Shown: positions 8,471 to 17,283 of the stretch, in pieces | How the letters are laid out: each line of letters begins with the position of its first letter | How positions within the stretch are numbered: the stretch's first letter is position 1 | Assembly: GCA_022826685.1 (NCBI GenBank) | Contig: JAJDUL010000015.1 | Span: forward strand, 55,667 to 119,666 | Reading direction: 5' to 3' | Source of the DNA: Gemmatimonadota bacterium | GTDB taxonomy: Bacteria; Gemmatimonadota; Gemmatimonadetes; Palauibacterales; Palauibacteraceae | Length of the DNA: 64,000 nt | Program-made: the position numbers and the translations under genes | Notes under the pieces: generated by a model | Databases searched by the model: none | Told to the model about the DNA's origin: nothing | Seen by the model: only the letters and a program-made list of their open reading frames with translations

Positions 8471-9456
8471 CGCGGACCGGCCGTGGAGCGCTCCTGCTCA
8501 TGCTGCTGCTTGCCGTCGCGGCGGTTTCCGGCCTCCTGCTGGGGGCCGCGAACGTCGCCCCCGCGGATGTGTGGCGCGCGCTCACGGGCCAGGAAACGGA
8601 TCCGTCGGCGCGGACCATCGTGCTCTCGCTTCGCCTGCCCCGCGTCACGGCCGCCGCGCTTACGGGCATCGCGCTCACGATTTCGGGAACCCTGTTCCAG
8701 GCTCTGCTCCGAAATCCGCTCGCGGAACCCTATCTCCTCGGCGTTTCCTCCGGGGCGGCGCTCGGCGCCGTGCTCGCGCTCACCGCGTTCGGAGGCGTGC
8801 TGGGGTATCTCGGCACGGTGGGCTTCGCCCTCGCCGGAGGCCTTGCCGCCATCGGCATCGTATTTCGCGTCGCGCTCGCCGTGGGCCGCCTCCACACCCA
8901 CGTCCTGATCCTGGCCGGAGTCGTCGTCTCGGCATTCTTCGGGGCCGGCGTGATGCTCCTTCTCTCGCTCGCCGAACCGGACGCCACGCGCGCCGCGGTG
9001 CTGTGGACGATGGGGAGTCTCGAGCGGGCGGGGTGGGAGTCCACGCTCGCCCTCGGCCTGGTGGCCGTGGCGGGCGGGACCGCGTCTTTCGCGCTTTCCC
9101 GCCACCTGAACGCCCTCGCTCTGGGAGAGGAAGCGGCGGCCTACCTCGGAGCGCGGGTGGAATTGGTCAGGCGGAGCGCCTACTTCATCGCCTCGCTGCT
9201 CGCCGCGGTGGCCGTGAGCACCGCGGGCGTCATCGGCTTCGTGGGTCTCGTCATACCCCACGGCGCGCGCATGATCTGGGGCAGCGACCACCGGCGCCTC
9301 CTGCCGCTCGGCGCCCTTGGCGGCGCCGCCGCGCTCGTGCTCGCCGATACCGTGGCCCGGGTCGCGCTCCGGCCGCTCGAACTTCCCGTGGGCGTGGTGA
9401 CGGCACTGCTCGGCGTGCCGCTCTTCCTCGTACTCCTGAGGAGGAGTTATGCCTGA
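8467..9456 (+). CDS. btuC: Cobalamin ABC transporter permease
   Basis: Inner-membrane channel of the B12 importer, FecCD/BtuC family. Starting at the ATG that overlaps the btuF stop, it encodes 329 residues with about ten hydrophobic helices. Family landmarks are LRLPRVTAAALTGIALTISG (coupling and early TM region), FQALLRNPLAEPYLLGVSSG, and GFVGLVIPHGARMIWGSDHR near the C-terminus. A longer upstream-extended frame exists but would run back into btuF. Confidence 0.93.
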   Translation: MTRTGRGALLLMLLLAVAAVSGLLLGAANVAPADVWRALTGQETDPSARTIVLSLRLPRVTAAALTGIALTISGTLFQALLRNPLAEPYLLGVSSGAALGAVLALTAFGGVLGYLGTVGFALAGGLAAIGIVFRVALAVGRLHTHVLILAGVVVSAFFGAGVMLLLSLAEPDATRAAVLWTMGSLERAGWESTLALGLVAVAGGTASFALSRHLNALALGEEAAAYLGARVELVRRSAYFIASLLAAVAVSTAGVIGFVGLVIPHGARMIWGSDHRRLLPLGALGGAAALVLADTVARVALRPLELPVGVVTALLGVPLFLVLLRRSYA

Positions 9457-10312
9457 GTCCACAGGCGACCGGGGGGACGCGGCGGTTTATCGGCTCGAGG
9501 ACGTCACGTTCCGCTATCCGTCCGCCTCCGCCCCGGCCCTCAGGGGCCTGTCCCTCGACTTCGGCGGGGCCGCCTTCACCGTGGTGATCGGGCCGAACGG
9601 CGCGGGGAAGAGCACGCTCGTGCGTCTGCTGGGAGGCATTCTCGACCCATCCGAGGGGTCGGTGAACCTCGACGGCCGGCCGCTCCTCTCCTGGGATCGC
9701 TCGGCGCTCGCCCGGCGCACGGCCGTCGTGTCGCAGGATGCCCCCCCCGAGGCCCTTCGCGTGAGCCTCCGCGGTTACATCGAACTGGGCCGAAACCCGT
9801 ACGTGAGTCCGTGGGCGCCTCTCACGCCGCGCGACGAGGAAGTCATCGGGAACGCGCTGACGTGGGCCGGCCTCGATCACCTCGCGCACCGACCGCTCGC
9901 CGAACTGTCGGGTGGAGAGCGGCAGCGCGCCAAGCTCGCCCGCGCCATCGTACAGGAACCCGGAGTCCTGATCCTGGACGAACCCTCCGCCCACCTCGAC
10001 TTCAGGCACGCACTGTGGATCTTCGATGCGCTCCGCGAGCGTGTGCGCGACGGAGCCCTCACCGTCATCTGCATCACGCACGACATGCAGCTCGCGAGCC
10101 GCTATGCCGATCGAATGATCCTGCTGGCGGAAGGAGAGGCGGTGGCTGCCGGCCCGCCGGGCGAAGTGCTCCGCTCGCCGGCCCTGGCCTCGACCTACGG
10201 CTGCGAAGTCCGGGTCGAATCGCTGGGAGATCTCGGGCATTCCGTGCTTCCGGTTCGGGCCCGTCCACGGGGGGCGGCGAGCGGCGCGTCGTCGCCGATA
10301 GAGGCCCGCTAA
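9449..10312 (+). CDS. btuD: Cobalamin ABC transporter ATP-binding protein
   Basis: Cytoplasmic ATPase driving the B12 importer. The 287-residue protein has Walker A GPNGAGKST, signature LSGGERQRAKLARAI, Walker B VLILDEPSAHLD and the switch histidine in CITHDMQLA. After the ATPase domain, a C-terminal tail of about 40 residues has no clear motif. It overlaps btuC by 8 nt, completing the riboswitch-controlled operon. Confidence 0.93.
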   Translation: MPESTGDRGDAAVYRLEDVTFRYPSASAPALRGLSLDFGGAAFTVVIGPNGAGKSTLVRLLGGILDPSEGSVNLDGRPLLSWDRSALARRTAVVSQDAPPEALRVSLRGYIELGRNPYVSPWAPLTPRDEEVIGNALTWAGLDHLAHRPLAELSGGERQRAKLARAIVQEPGVLILDEPSAHLDFRHALWIFDALRERVRDGALTVICITHDMQLASRYADRMILLAEGEAVAAGPPGEVLRSPALASTYGCEVRVESLGDLGHSVLPVRARPRGAASGASSPIEAR

Positions 10313-10425
10313 ACGTTATTCTGGCGGAAGCGCGCGGGACCCGGGCAGGCGCAAGGGCGTCGGCTTGCCGTCCACGACCCGGGAACGGACCTTGCCGGGA
10401 TGCACCCAACCGATGGGGCGCTGCC

Positions 10426-10449
10426 GTCGCCCGGGCGGCGACCGGTCGC
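10426..10449. repeat. Overlapping inverted repeats between btuD and the next gene
   Basis: GTCGCC-CGGGC-GGCGAC (10426-10442) can form a 6-bp hairpin, and the overlapping GCGACCGGTCGC (10438-10449) is a perfect 12-nt palindrome. They sit in the 172-nt gap between btuD and the lipoprotein gene, 36 nt before its ATG. No T-run follows. They may be a leader structure or an operator. Confidence 0.35.
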
Positions 10450-10484
10450 GGACCCGAACCGGTTGGGCACCACAGGAGCAGATC

Positions 10485-11624
10485 ATGCGGAGACGTAGCT
10501 GGATACAGGTGGGAGCACTGGCGGTCCTCCTCGCCGGGTGCGGGGGTTCGAACGGGACGGGTCCGGATGACCCCGGCGTCGTCACGCCCGACCGGTCGGA
10601 GTTCGCCGTTCTCAACTCCATCTCCGGGACCCTGCAGCAGTTCAACAGGATCGATGGCCGGATCGTCCCCTTCGGGCGCGACATCCAGCTGGGGGCGGGC
10701 TTCCGGGGCCAGACGGCGGACTTCATCCAGGATCTGTGGGTGACGGCGTGGGATGCTCCGGAGGGAAGCAAGGTGCTCTTCGGGTCCTTCTCGACGGACG
10801 AACAGACGACGGCCGTCTTCCCGAACAACGCCATTGTGGACCCCGGCAAACCCACCGTGATCTTCGATGCCGGCGGTACGGTGGGCGCGCTCATCCCCGC
10901 CCGGGCGCTGGATGCGGTGTTCGTGGCCTTCCCGGGCACGCCGATGGCGCAAATCGCAGTCGAAGGGGTGGGCACCTTCGTGGAGAGGGCGATCCCGGCC
11001 GGGCAGTTCGTCGTCTCCGTCGATGCCAACCTCGACGACGAAGAGGGCGGACGAGCGCCCCTCGGCCCTCCCCGGATCGCCCTCCACGAGTTCATCAGCG
11101 GCAGTTACTTCGACGAGCTGAGACTTCCCGAAGGCACGGTCGGGGCCACCGAGGCCATCGTGCTCGAAGACAAGATGCTCCTGTTGGCCGGCGGGGGGGT
11201 CGATCCGCTGACCTCCGCCCCGCTGGGAGACGGGAATCTCGTCGAGATCGACATGACGGCCCGGAGCGTGCAGGACGTGAACTCCCTTGGCGGCAACGGA
11301 ATCTCCATGGAAGCCGGGCGGAACGGGCTCGTCTACGTCGTGCGAACCAAGGGTGTCGACGCGACGGAGACGGACCTGCTGGCGTTCAGCTTCGCGATCC
11401 GGGCATGGATAAACGGGCCGGAAAACCCGATCCAGCCCAGCGACCGCGATGGCTCGAATCTCAGCTGCAGGCTCGCAGCCGCGTTTCTGGACGGCCAGAT
11501 CCTCTGCGCCACCTACGTGGCCGCGGGCCAGGGACGTCTTGTTCTCCTCTCGGCCGAGGGCGAGTTCATCGACGAGGCGCCGATCGGGGCGGGGACGACC
11601 GATATCCTGCTTCGTCCCAGCTGA
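10485..11624 (+). CDS. Lipoprotein of unknown function, probable beta-propeller-like
   Basis: The ATG at 10485, preceded by CAGGAG, gives 379 residues with a clear lipoprotein signal (RRRSWIQVGALAVLLAGCGG, lipobox LLAGC, Cys about 19). The mature protein alternates short strands and turns (for example SEFAVLNSISGTLQQFNRID and GNLVEIDMTARSVQDVNSLG), which resembles a secreted beta-propeller with no enzymatic motif. Lying 170 nt after btuD, it could be co-expressed with B12 uptake, but the gap and inverted repeats argue for its own transcript. I do not recognise the family. Confidence 0.7.
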   Translation: MRRRSWIQVGALAVLLAGCGGSNGTGPDDPGVVTPDRSEFAVLNSISGTLQQFNRIDGRIVPFGRDIQLGAGFRGQTADFIQDLWVTAWDAPEGSKVLFGSFSTDEQTTAVFPNNAIVDPGKPTVIFDAGGTVGALIPARALDAVFVAFPGTPMAQIAVEGVGTFVERAIPAGQFVVSVDANLDDEEGGRAPLGPPRIALHEFISGSYFDELRLPEGTVGATEAIVLEDKMLLLAGGGVDPLTSAPLGDGNLVEIDMTARSVQDVNSLGGNGISMEAGRNGLVYVVRTKGVDATETDLLAFSFAIRAWINGPENPIQPSDRDGSNLSCRLAAAFLDGQILCATYVAAGQGRLVLLSAEGEFIDEAPIGAGTTDILLRPS

Positions 11625-11648
11625 CCGCGCCCGGGGTCGGGGGGCCGA

Positions 11649-12380
11649 GTGGGACTCGTAACGACCCGAGCGGTGGTCCTCCAGACGTACCGGTACAGCG
11701 AAACCAGCAAGATCCTGCGCCTGATGACATGGGAGCTCGGCCCCTGTTCCGCACTCGCCCGCGGTGCGCTGCGCCCCCGGAGCCGCTTCGGCGGCCTTCT
11801 GGAGCCCTTCGTGGAAGGGGAAGCGACCTTCTACAGCCGGGAGGGCCGCGATCTGCATACGCTCTCCAACTTCGAACTCCTCCACGACCGGCGAGGACTC
11901 GACCGTTCGATCAAGCTCTTCACGATCGCGTCCGTCCTCTGCGAACTCGTGATGCGCCTCGCCCCCGAACACGGTGATGCGGAGCTGTACCGCACGCTGA
12001 CGGAGGGTCTCGACGGACTCCATGGCCGAGTCCGGGAGAGGGCGTCGGCCGGCGGGCTCGAGTATGTCTGGGGTGTGGTCAACGCCCTGGGCTTTCGACC
12101 GGAGATCGAACGCTGTGTGGGCTGCCGGAATCCGATCGGAACCACGCGTGCGCGCTTCGACTTCGAGGCGGGGGGACTTCGCTGCGGCTCGTGCGGTCCG
12201 ATCGGGCCCGAACTCGATCCGGGAGAGCTCGACACGCTTCGGATCCTCGTTTCGGGGGGGGCGGCGGAGCGGAACCGCTCCAACGGCCGCCAGGGCCGCT
12301 GGCTGGCGGAGTTCATCCGGCACCACGTGGCGGAGGGCGCGCAGCTCAAGTCTCTACCTTTCCTGAGCCGGCTGGACTGA
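11649..12380 (+). CDS. recO: DNA repair protein RecO
   Basis: Mediator of recombinational repair, loading RecA with RecF/RecR on gapped DNA. The 243-residue product (GTG start) has the N-terminal OB-fold beginning TTRAVVLQTYRYSETSKILR and a helical C-terminal domain. The zinc site is visible as CVGCRNPIG (near 157-165) and CGSCG (near 179-183). It lies 24 nt after the preceding lipoprotein gene and 40 nt before selB. Confidence 0.92.
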   Translation: MGLVTTRAVVLQTYRYSETSKILRLMTWELGPCSALARGALRPRSRFGGLLEPFVEGEATFYSREGRDLHTLSNFELLHDRRGLDRSIKLFTIASVLCELVMRLAPEHGDAELYRTLTEGLDGLHGRVRERASAGGLEYVWGVVNALGFRPEIERCVGCRNPIGTTRARFDFEAGGLRCGSCGPIGPELDPGELDTLRILVSGGAAERNRSNGRQGRWLAEFIRHHVAEGAQLKSLPFLSRLD

Positions 12381-12420
12381 AGAGGCGGGAGGGACCGGTG
12401 AGCACACTGCGAGCGAGGGC

Positions 12421-14316
12421 ATGAGCGATCGTCGCGGGATCGTGATCGGGACCGCCGGACACGTGGATCACGGCAAGACGGCCCTCGTGCGGGCGTTGAC
12501 GGGGGTCGAGACGGACCGCTGGCAGGAGGAGCGGAAGCGGGGGCTCACCATAGATCTGGGCTTCGCGAGGCTCGACCTCGATCCCGACCTGGAGACGGGG
12601 ATCGTCGACGTCCCGGGGCACGAGGATTTTCTCAAGAACATGCTTGCCGGGGCCACCGGCATCGACGTTCTCCTCCTCGTCGTGGGGGCGGACGAGGGTC
12701 CGATGCCGCAGACCCACGAGCACCTCGCGATTGCGCGCCTCCTGAACATCCGGCGCGGAGTCGTCGCACTCACCAAGAGCGACCGGGTGGATGGCGACTG
12801 GCTCGATCTTGCACACGAGACGACCCGGGAGCTGCTGGACGAGGACTCCGCCCGGACGTCATGGGAGATCGTGCCGGTCTCCGCCCTGACGGGCGACGGG
12901 ATCGAACCGTTGCGGGACGCGCTGCGCCGGTCGACGGCGGGGATCCGCGCGCGGGGCGTGGACGACCGCTTCCGGCTCCCGGTCGACCGGTCCTTCTCGA
13001 TCCGGGGCACCGGTACCGTGGTGACCGGCACGGTGTGGAGCGGGTCCATCGGCGTGGGGGACACCGTGAGCGTCTTCCCCGGTGGGAACTCGGCCCGCGT
13101 GCGTGCGCTCCAGGTGCACGAAGACCCTCGTCCGCGCGTCACCGCCGGGCGCCGGTGCGCCGTCGCGCTCGTCGGCGTCGCGCCGGCCTCCGTGGAGCGG
13201 GGCAGCGTGCTCTTCGACCCGTCCGAGTGGACGTCGAGCGAGCGTCTCGGCGTCCGGGTACGGGCACTCGGGGGCCGCGACCGGCCCCTGCTGCACGGAC
13301 AGCGTCTCAGGGTCTACCTCGGCACCCGCGAAGTCATGGCCCGGCTGCAAACGGCGGATCGCCGACCCGTCGCACCCGGGGCGACGGCCTGGGCCGTGCT
13401 TGCCCTCGAGGCGCCGCTCCTCGCCCGGACCCGCGATCGGGCCATCCTCCGCTTCTACTCGCCGGTGACGACGATCGGCGGGATCCGCGTGGCGGAACTG
13501 AACCCGCCGCCCGGCTGGCCGGCACGGACGGAAGCCTGGGGCCAGATTCTCGACGGTGCCCCGGAGGAGGCGGTCGCCGCGGCCGTGGCTTTGCGGGGCC
13601 TGCGCGGGCTCCCCGCCGCGGCGTCATCGATCCTCCTCGGGCGGCGCGATTCCACGCTCGAGACGGCTGCGGAGGAGGCCGGATGCGTGCGCATCGGCGG
13701 CCGCTGGTTCGCGGCCGATGCCGTGGCGGAGGCCATGGAGGCCGTGGAAGAGAGCGTGGCCCGTCTCCACGCCGCGGATCGCCGCGCCCCCGGCGTATCG
13801 AAGGAGGCCGTGCGCTCCGCCATGGCGCCGGACTGCGACCTCGAACTGGCGGAGACGGCCGTCCGCCGACTCCTCGCCGATCGCCGGCTCGTCGAGAGCG
13901 GGCCGCGGCTCGCGCTTCCGGGCCACGCGCCCCGTCTCACTCCGCGGGAGGAAGAGGGGCGCGCGCAGCTCGCCCGGGCGATAGAAGCGGCCGGGCTGCA
14001 ACCGCCGCTCGTGGCGGAATTGGGAAGAACGCTTCGCCTCGACCGGGCCGTGCTGGACGACCTCCTGCGGTTGCTACAGGAATCCGGCGTGACGAAGGCG
14101 GTCACACCCGAGCTGCACGTTGCCGCCGCGGCTCTCGAGACCATGGAAGCGCAGGTGAGAGATCTCCTCGCCGATGGCGCGCCGACCCCTCCCGCCCGGT
14201 TCAAGGAAACGTTCGGGCTCTCGCGGAAGTACCTGATCCCGCTCCTCGAATACCTGGACCGGCAGGGCGTGACCCGACGAACGACCGAAGGGAGAGTGCT
14301 CGTTCAGCCGACGTGA
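12421..14316 (+). CDS. selB: Selenocysteine-specific translation elongation factor
   Basis: Delivers selenocysteinyl-tRNA to the ribosome at UGA codons marked by a SECIS element. The 631-residue protein has GTPase motifs GTAGHVDHGKTALV, DVPGHEDFLKNML and ALTKSDRVDGD, then EF-Tu-like beta-barrel domains, including FRLPVDRSFSIRGTGTVVTG. The last 230 residues match the tandem winged helices that read SECIS; SRKYLIPLLEYLDRQGVTRR is characteristic of the final one. Its tRNA partner is at 19607. The 3' end overlaps the convergent zinc-ribbon gene by 13 nt. No selenoprotein gene, selA or selD was recognised here. Confidence 0.95.
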   Translation: MSDRRGIVIGTAGHVDHGKTALVRALTGVETDRWQEERKRGLTIDLGFARLDLDPDLETGIVDVPGHEDFLKNMLAGATGIDVLLLVVGADEGPMPQTHEHLAIARLLNIRRGVVALTKSDRVDGDWLDLAHETTRELLDEDSARTSWEIVPVSALTGDGIEPLRDALRRSTAGIRARGVDDRFRLPVDRSFSIRGTGTVVTGTVWSGSIGVGDTVSVFPGGNSARVRALQVHEDPRPRVTAGRRCAVALVGVAPASVERGSVLFDPSEWTSSERLGVRVRALGGRDRPLLHGQRLRVYLGTREVMARLQTADRRPVAPGATAWAVLALEAPLLARTRDRAILRFYSPVTTIGGIRVAELNPPPGWPARTEAWGQILDGAPEEAVAAAVALRGLRGLPAAASSILLGRRDSTLETAAEEAGCVRIGGRWFAADAVAEAMEAVEESVARLHAADRRAPGVSKEAVRSAMAPDCDLELAETAVRRLLADRRLVESGPRLALPGHAPRLTPREEEGRAQLARAIEAAGLQPPLVAELGRTLRLDRAVLDDLLRLLQESGVTKAVTPELHVAAAALETMEAQVRDLLADGAPTPPARFKETFGLSRKYLIPLLEYLDRQGVTRRTTEGRVLVQPT

Positions 14317-14657
14317 TAGAGGAAACAGCCGCAATACTCGCACGACTCGACGCGAAGATTGCGATCCGCCTCCGAGGCGCGGGCGGTGGAAACCGCCACG
14401 AAGCAGCCGTAGCAGATGCCGTTGATGACCGGCGCGACGACTCTCGGCGCCTTGTCGGCGATGCGTCGGTAGCGCTCCCGGATCCCCCGCGCGAGCCGCT
14501 CCGCCAGTTCCTCGACCTTCTCGTCGAGCGACCGAATCGCATCTTCGATCTTGACGTCAAAGACCTCCGCCTCGAGGTCCGTCGACCCGTCCGTGAGCTC
14601 CCGGCGCTGCATCCTCAGGTCCTGGATCTCGAGGAGCAATTCGAGTTGCTGGTCCAC
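14304..14657 (-). CDS. C4-type zinc-ribbon protein with coiled coil
   Basis: A 117-residue protein, GTG start, whose first 60-70 residues form a charged helix (LELLLEIQDLRMQRRELTDG and onward), followed by GICYGCFVAVSTA and ESCEYCGCFLYH, whose cysteine pairs make a zinc ribbon. This layout resembles the zf-RING_7/CT398-like family, whose members usually have a longer coiled coil; exact function is unknown. Its start overlaps the ptsN stop by 1 nt, so the two are almost certainly translated together. Confidence 0.75.
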   Translation of the reverse strand: MDQQLELLLEIQDLRMQRRELTDGSTDLEAEVFDVKIEDAIRSLDEKVEELAERLARGIRERYRRIADKAPRVVAPVINGICYGCFVAVSTARASEADRNLRVESCEYCGCFLYHVG

Positions 14658-15109
14658 TAGAGATCCTTCGCTTCGAGCAGTTCGATGAACTGTTCGGGGC
14701 TCGAGAGTTCCGCGAGCGCCTCCGGCACGTCGGCCTCCTTGCCGAACTGCGCAATCTTGCCCAGCACCGGAAGATACTGATTCGAGACTTCCAGCGGCGG
14801 CGCGACGATGAGAAAGACGTACCGCACGGGTTTCTCGTCGATCGCCTTGAAGTCGAGGCCGGAGAGCTTTCGGCCGAACGCGACCCTCAGTCGGGTCACG
14901 ACGAGCGAACGGCAGTGGGGGATCGCGATGCCGCGGCCGATCCCGGTCGAACCGAGGTTTTCCCGCCGCTTCAACATCTTGTAGAGGATTCCTTCGGACT
15001 TTCCGTCGAGGCCCAGACACGACACAAGTTCCTTCAGGGCCTCGTCCTTCGTCTCGGCCGCCAGGTCGAGGTTGATGGCGGACGGGACGAACAATTCACG
15101 AAGCTGCAC
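14657..15109 (-). CDS. ptsN: PTS EIIA-like regulatory protein (nitrogen/fructose family)
   Basis: A 150-residue EIIA domain of the fructose/nitrogen family; the active-site histidine is in GIGRGIAIPHCRS (His about 68). Other family features are ETKDEALKELV and VRYVFLIVAPPL. Such stand-alone EIIA-Ntr proteins usually regulate potassium, nitrogen or stress functions rather than transport sugar. HPr and enzyme I from 3.4-5.4 kb could supply phosphate. A strong promoter lies about 80 nt upstream, and the gene is divergent from tmRNA. Confidence 0.9.
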   Translation of the reverse strand: MQLRELFVPSAINLDLAAETKDEALKELVSCLGLDGKSEGILYKMLKRRENLGSTGIGRGIAIPHCRSLVVTRLRVAFGRKLSGLDFKAIDEKPVRYVFLIVAPPLEVSNQYLPVLGKIAQFGKEADVPEALAELSSPEQFIELLEAKDL

Positions 15110-15191
15110 TTGGATCTATATCTCCTCCCCGCGAACGCGGGGCGCGTATCGAATCAACGGGAACCGACTCTGCGGGACCCGACAAACCCCG

Positions 15192-15221
15192 AGTATACCC
15201 GCGCCGGTTTCCGGCTGTCAA
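15192..15221 (-). promoter_or_regulatory. Sigma70-type promoter for ptsN
   Basis: On the minus strand a perfect -35 TTGACA (15216-15221) and a -10 TATACT (15192-15197) are separated by 18 nt. Transcription would begin near 15185 and leave a leader of about 75 nt before ptsN. It is the clearest promoter in the window. Confidence 0.75.
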
Positions 15222-15299
15222 AGAACCTCCGCGGCCGCTCCCGGAACTTGCGCCGCGCGCCAGGATAAACCACCGTATTGGCAGCACTCGCGCGTATCA

Positions 15300-15666
15300 G
15301 GGGGCGACACGGCTTCGACGCGTGAACCGGAAGCTGCGGAAGCGTGCCGAGGTGCCCGGGGCCTCGTTAAACACCGGGAAACTTCAGGTGCCAACGACGG
15401 TTTGGCTCTGGCTGCGTAAATCTGCGTAGCCCGTCCCCGAGAGATCCCGGCCCGAGGACCTCCCGACGGACGTCGACGAATCGGGCTGGTCGCCCCGGCG
15501 CGCCGTGAGCCGCGGGTGACGAGAACACGGCGAGAGCCGCGTACACGGCTGGTTTCGTAAGGGGTTGTTCGTGAACCCTCGCGGGACGAGACTTGATCGC
15601 GAACTACGCACGTAGATGCCGTGGCGGATGGGCTCGCGGACGCGGGTTCGATTCCCGCCGCCTCCA
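15300..15666 (+). ncRNA. ssrA: Transfer-messenger RNA (tmRNA)
   Basis: Rescues stalled ribosomes and tags the product for proteolysis. The 5' end GGGGGCGACACGGCTTCGACG and the 3' T-arm GCGGGTTCGATTCCCGC plus CGCCTCCA form the tRNA-like domain, with a 7-bp acceptor (GGGGGCG with CGCCTCC). CCA is not encoded. The tag frame (15390-15419) reads GCC AAC GAC GGT TTG GCT CTG GCT GCG TAA, giving ANDGLALAA after the charged alanine. The ends are inferred from acceptor pairing. It is divergent from ptsN. Confidence 0.96.
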
Positions 15667-15687
15667 CTTATGCAGGGCTCCACCCGG

Positions 15688-15723
15688 GGCGCCTCCCTTG
15701 CCGGGAGCGCCTCGGCTTTTTTT
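15688..15723 (+). terminator. Rho-independent terminator after ssrA
   Basis: GGCGCCTCCC pairs with GGGAGCGCC across a short TTGCC loop (one bulged C) and is followed by TCGG and a run of seven T. It would end the tmRNA transcript 22 nt past its 3' end and before greA. Confidence 0.85.
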
Positions 15724-15758
15724 GCGGCCGGCCCGTCGACGGGTCGAGGAGGTTCCGG

Positions 15759-16226
15759 ATGATCGAAGAACTGCAGCGCAAGATCGGGGACGAAGCGGAG
15801 ACGCTCCTCCACGAGCTGAACGTCATCCTTCCGAAGGAGATCGAGAAGGCGGTCGCCCAGGGCGACCTGCGAGAGAATTCCGAGTACACCGCCGCTCTCG
15901 AGCGGCAGGGGTTCGTGCGGGCGCGGCTCGACTATCTGGCACGACGCATGTCGCAGCTCGGGGAACTCGATATCGAGAACATCCCGACGGACCGGGTCGG
16001 ATTCGGGTCGAAGGTCGCCGTGCGCGACCTGGAGGACGACGAGATCGAGTCCTTCAACCTCACGATCGGCGACGACGTCGACATCGAGACCAACGACATC
16101 TCGATGGAATCGCCCATCGGCCGTGCGCTCCTCGGAAGGAGAAAGGGCGAACTCGTGAGCGTGAGACTTCCCGCCGGTGCGCGCGAGTTCGAGGTCGTCG
16201 ATTTCGAGACGCTGCACGACCTCTAG
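15759..16226 (+). CDS. greA: Transcription elongation factor GreA
   Basis: Binds in the secondary channel of RNA polymerase and stimulates cleavage of backtracked RNA. ATG at 15759 follows a GAGGAGG ribosome-binding site and gives 155 residues. The N-terminal coiled coil carries the family tip sequence QGDLRENSEYTAALERQ, with the acidic tip residues. The C-terminal FKBP-like domain ends with ISMESPIGRALLGRRKGELV. Separated from tmRNA by a terminator, it probably has its own promoter; it converges with mlaD. Confidence 0.94.
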   Translation: MIEELQRKIGDEAETLLHELNVILPKEIEKAVAQGDLRENSEYTAALERQGFVRARLDYLARRMSQLGELDIENIPTDRVGFGSKVAVRDLEDDEIESFNLTIGDDVDIETNDISMESPIGRALLGRRKGELVSVRLPAGAREFEVVDFETLHDL

Positions 16227-16255
16227 CGGTTAGCGGTCCTGCCCGCCGGCCGGCC

Positions 16256-17236
16256 CTAGAAGACCCGGATCGGCGGGATGAACTTGCCGGGGTTGGCCCG
16301 CACCTCGGCGAGGAAGGCGTTCAGGTCCACCACCACCTTGAGCAGCTCCTCGTACAGCGTCTCGTCGCTGACAAGCTGCCCGACCACCCCTTCGCCGCCC
16401 TCGATGAGATCCAGGATGGAGTTGGCGCGGGTCGCGGACGAAGCGATCGCACGATACAGGGAGTCCGACGCCAGCAGCCGCCCGAGCGTCCCTTCGCCGG
16501 CCGCCAGCGCTCCCGTCACCGTGTCGAGGCGGGCGGTGGAGGAAACGAGGCGGTCGTACAGCTGCGGATCCTCGAGCAGGCGGGCCAGCGAGCCTTCCCC
16601 GTGCGCGATCGGCCCCAGCACGGCCGCGAGGTTGTCGTTGAGGTCGACAAGGCCGTCGTAGAGCGCCTCGTCGACCAGGAGGCGTCCCAGTGAACCCTCG
16701 CCGCTCGAGACGCGGGCCAGCGTCGCGGAAAGGTCGTTCGAGAGCTGCGTGAGGCCGAGGACGGCATCGGCGGCCTGGCCGAGGAGTTCATCGTAGCTCA
16801 GCGCCGGCGCCGTTCCGATCGTGTCTCCCGGGACGAGGGTTGCCGAATCCGGAGACCCCGGTTCGATGTCGATGAGACGGTCGCCGAGGAGTCCCTGCGT
16901 CCGCACGCGGGCTCGCGAGCCGCGCCGGATCTGCTCCCGGACGTCCACGTTGACCCCGAGCCAGACCGCGACCGCGGCCTCCGAGTCGCCGCGCTCTTCC
17001 GGGGCGATGAACTCCACGCGCTCGACCTGGCCGACGCCGCGCCCGGCCACCTGGACGGGGGCTCCCGGGCGGAGCCCCGAAGCCGATTCCATGAGCGCCA
17101 CAAGCTGGTAGCGCTCGCCGAACACGTCCCCGATCCGGCCCACGAAAAACACGCACAACGCGAGAAGGACGAGAGAGACGATGAGGACGAACCCCACGCG
17201 CATCTGGTCCCATGTGATCGGTTCCGACCGTCGCAT
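16256..17236 (-). CDS. mlaD: MCE-domain (MlaD-like) lipid transport protein
   Basis: Periplasm-facing, membrane-anchored subunit of an Mla-type ABC system that moves phospholipids between membranes. The 326-residue protein has one N-terminal helix (MRVGFVLIVSLVLLALCVFF) and an MCE domain near 35-130 (ASGLRPGAPVQVAGRGVGQV, GLLGDRLIDIEPG). The long C-terminal part has degenerate repeats of the GEGTLGRLLASDSLY type. It is downstream of the ATPase with a 47-nt gap. Confidence 0.88.
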   Translation of the reverse strand: MRRSEPITWDQMRVGFVLIVSLVLLALCVFFVGRIGDVFGERYQLVALMESASGLRPGAPVQVAGRGVGQVERVEFIAPEERGDSEAAVAVWLGVNVDVREQIRRGSRARVRTQGLLGDRLIDIEPGSPDSATLVPGDTIGTAPALSYDELLGQAADAVLGLTQLSNDLSATLARVSSGEGSLGRLLVDEALYDGLVDLNDNLAAVLGPIAHGEGSLARLLEDPQLYDRLVSSTARLDTVTGALAAGEGTLGRLLASDSLYRAIASSATRANSILDLIEGGEGVVGQLVSDETLYEELLKVVVDLNAFLAEVRANPGKFIPPIRVF

Positions 17237-17283
17237 CGTATCCTTTCCTGCCCTCTGTCCGTTAGCCGCGGAAGGCCCGTCCG

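Noticed and set aside
10074..12326. Long antisense frame (750 codons) opposite the lipoprotein and recO
   Set aside because: It spans two well-supported plus-strand genes and shows no recognisable domain.
15241..15299. Promoter immediately upstream of tmRNA
   Set aside because: No pair of -35/-10 boxes with acceptable spacing was found on the plus strand; the clear promoter there points to ptsN.
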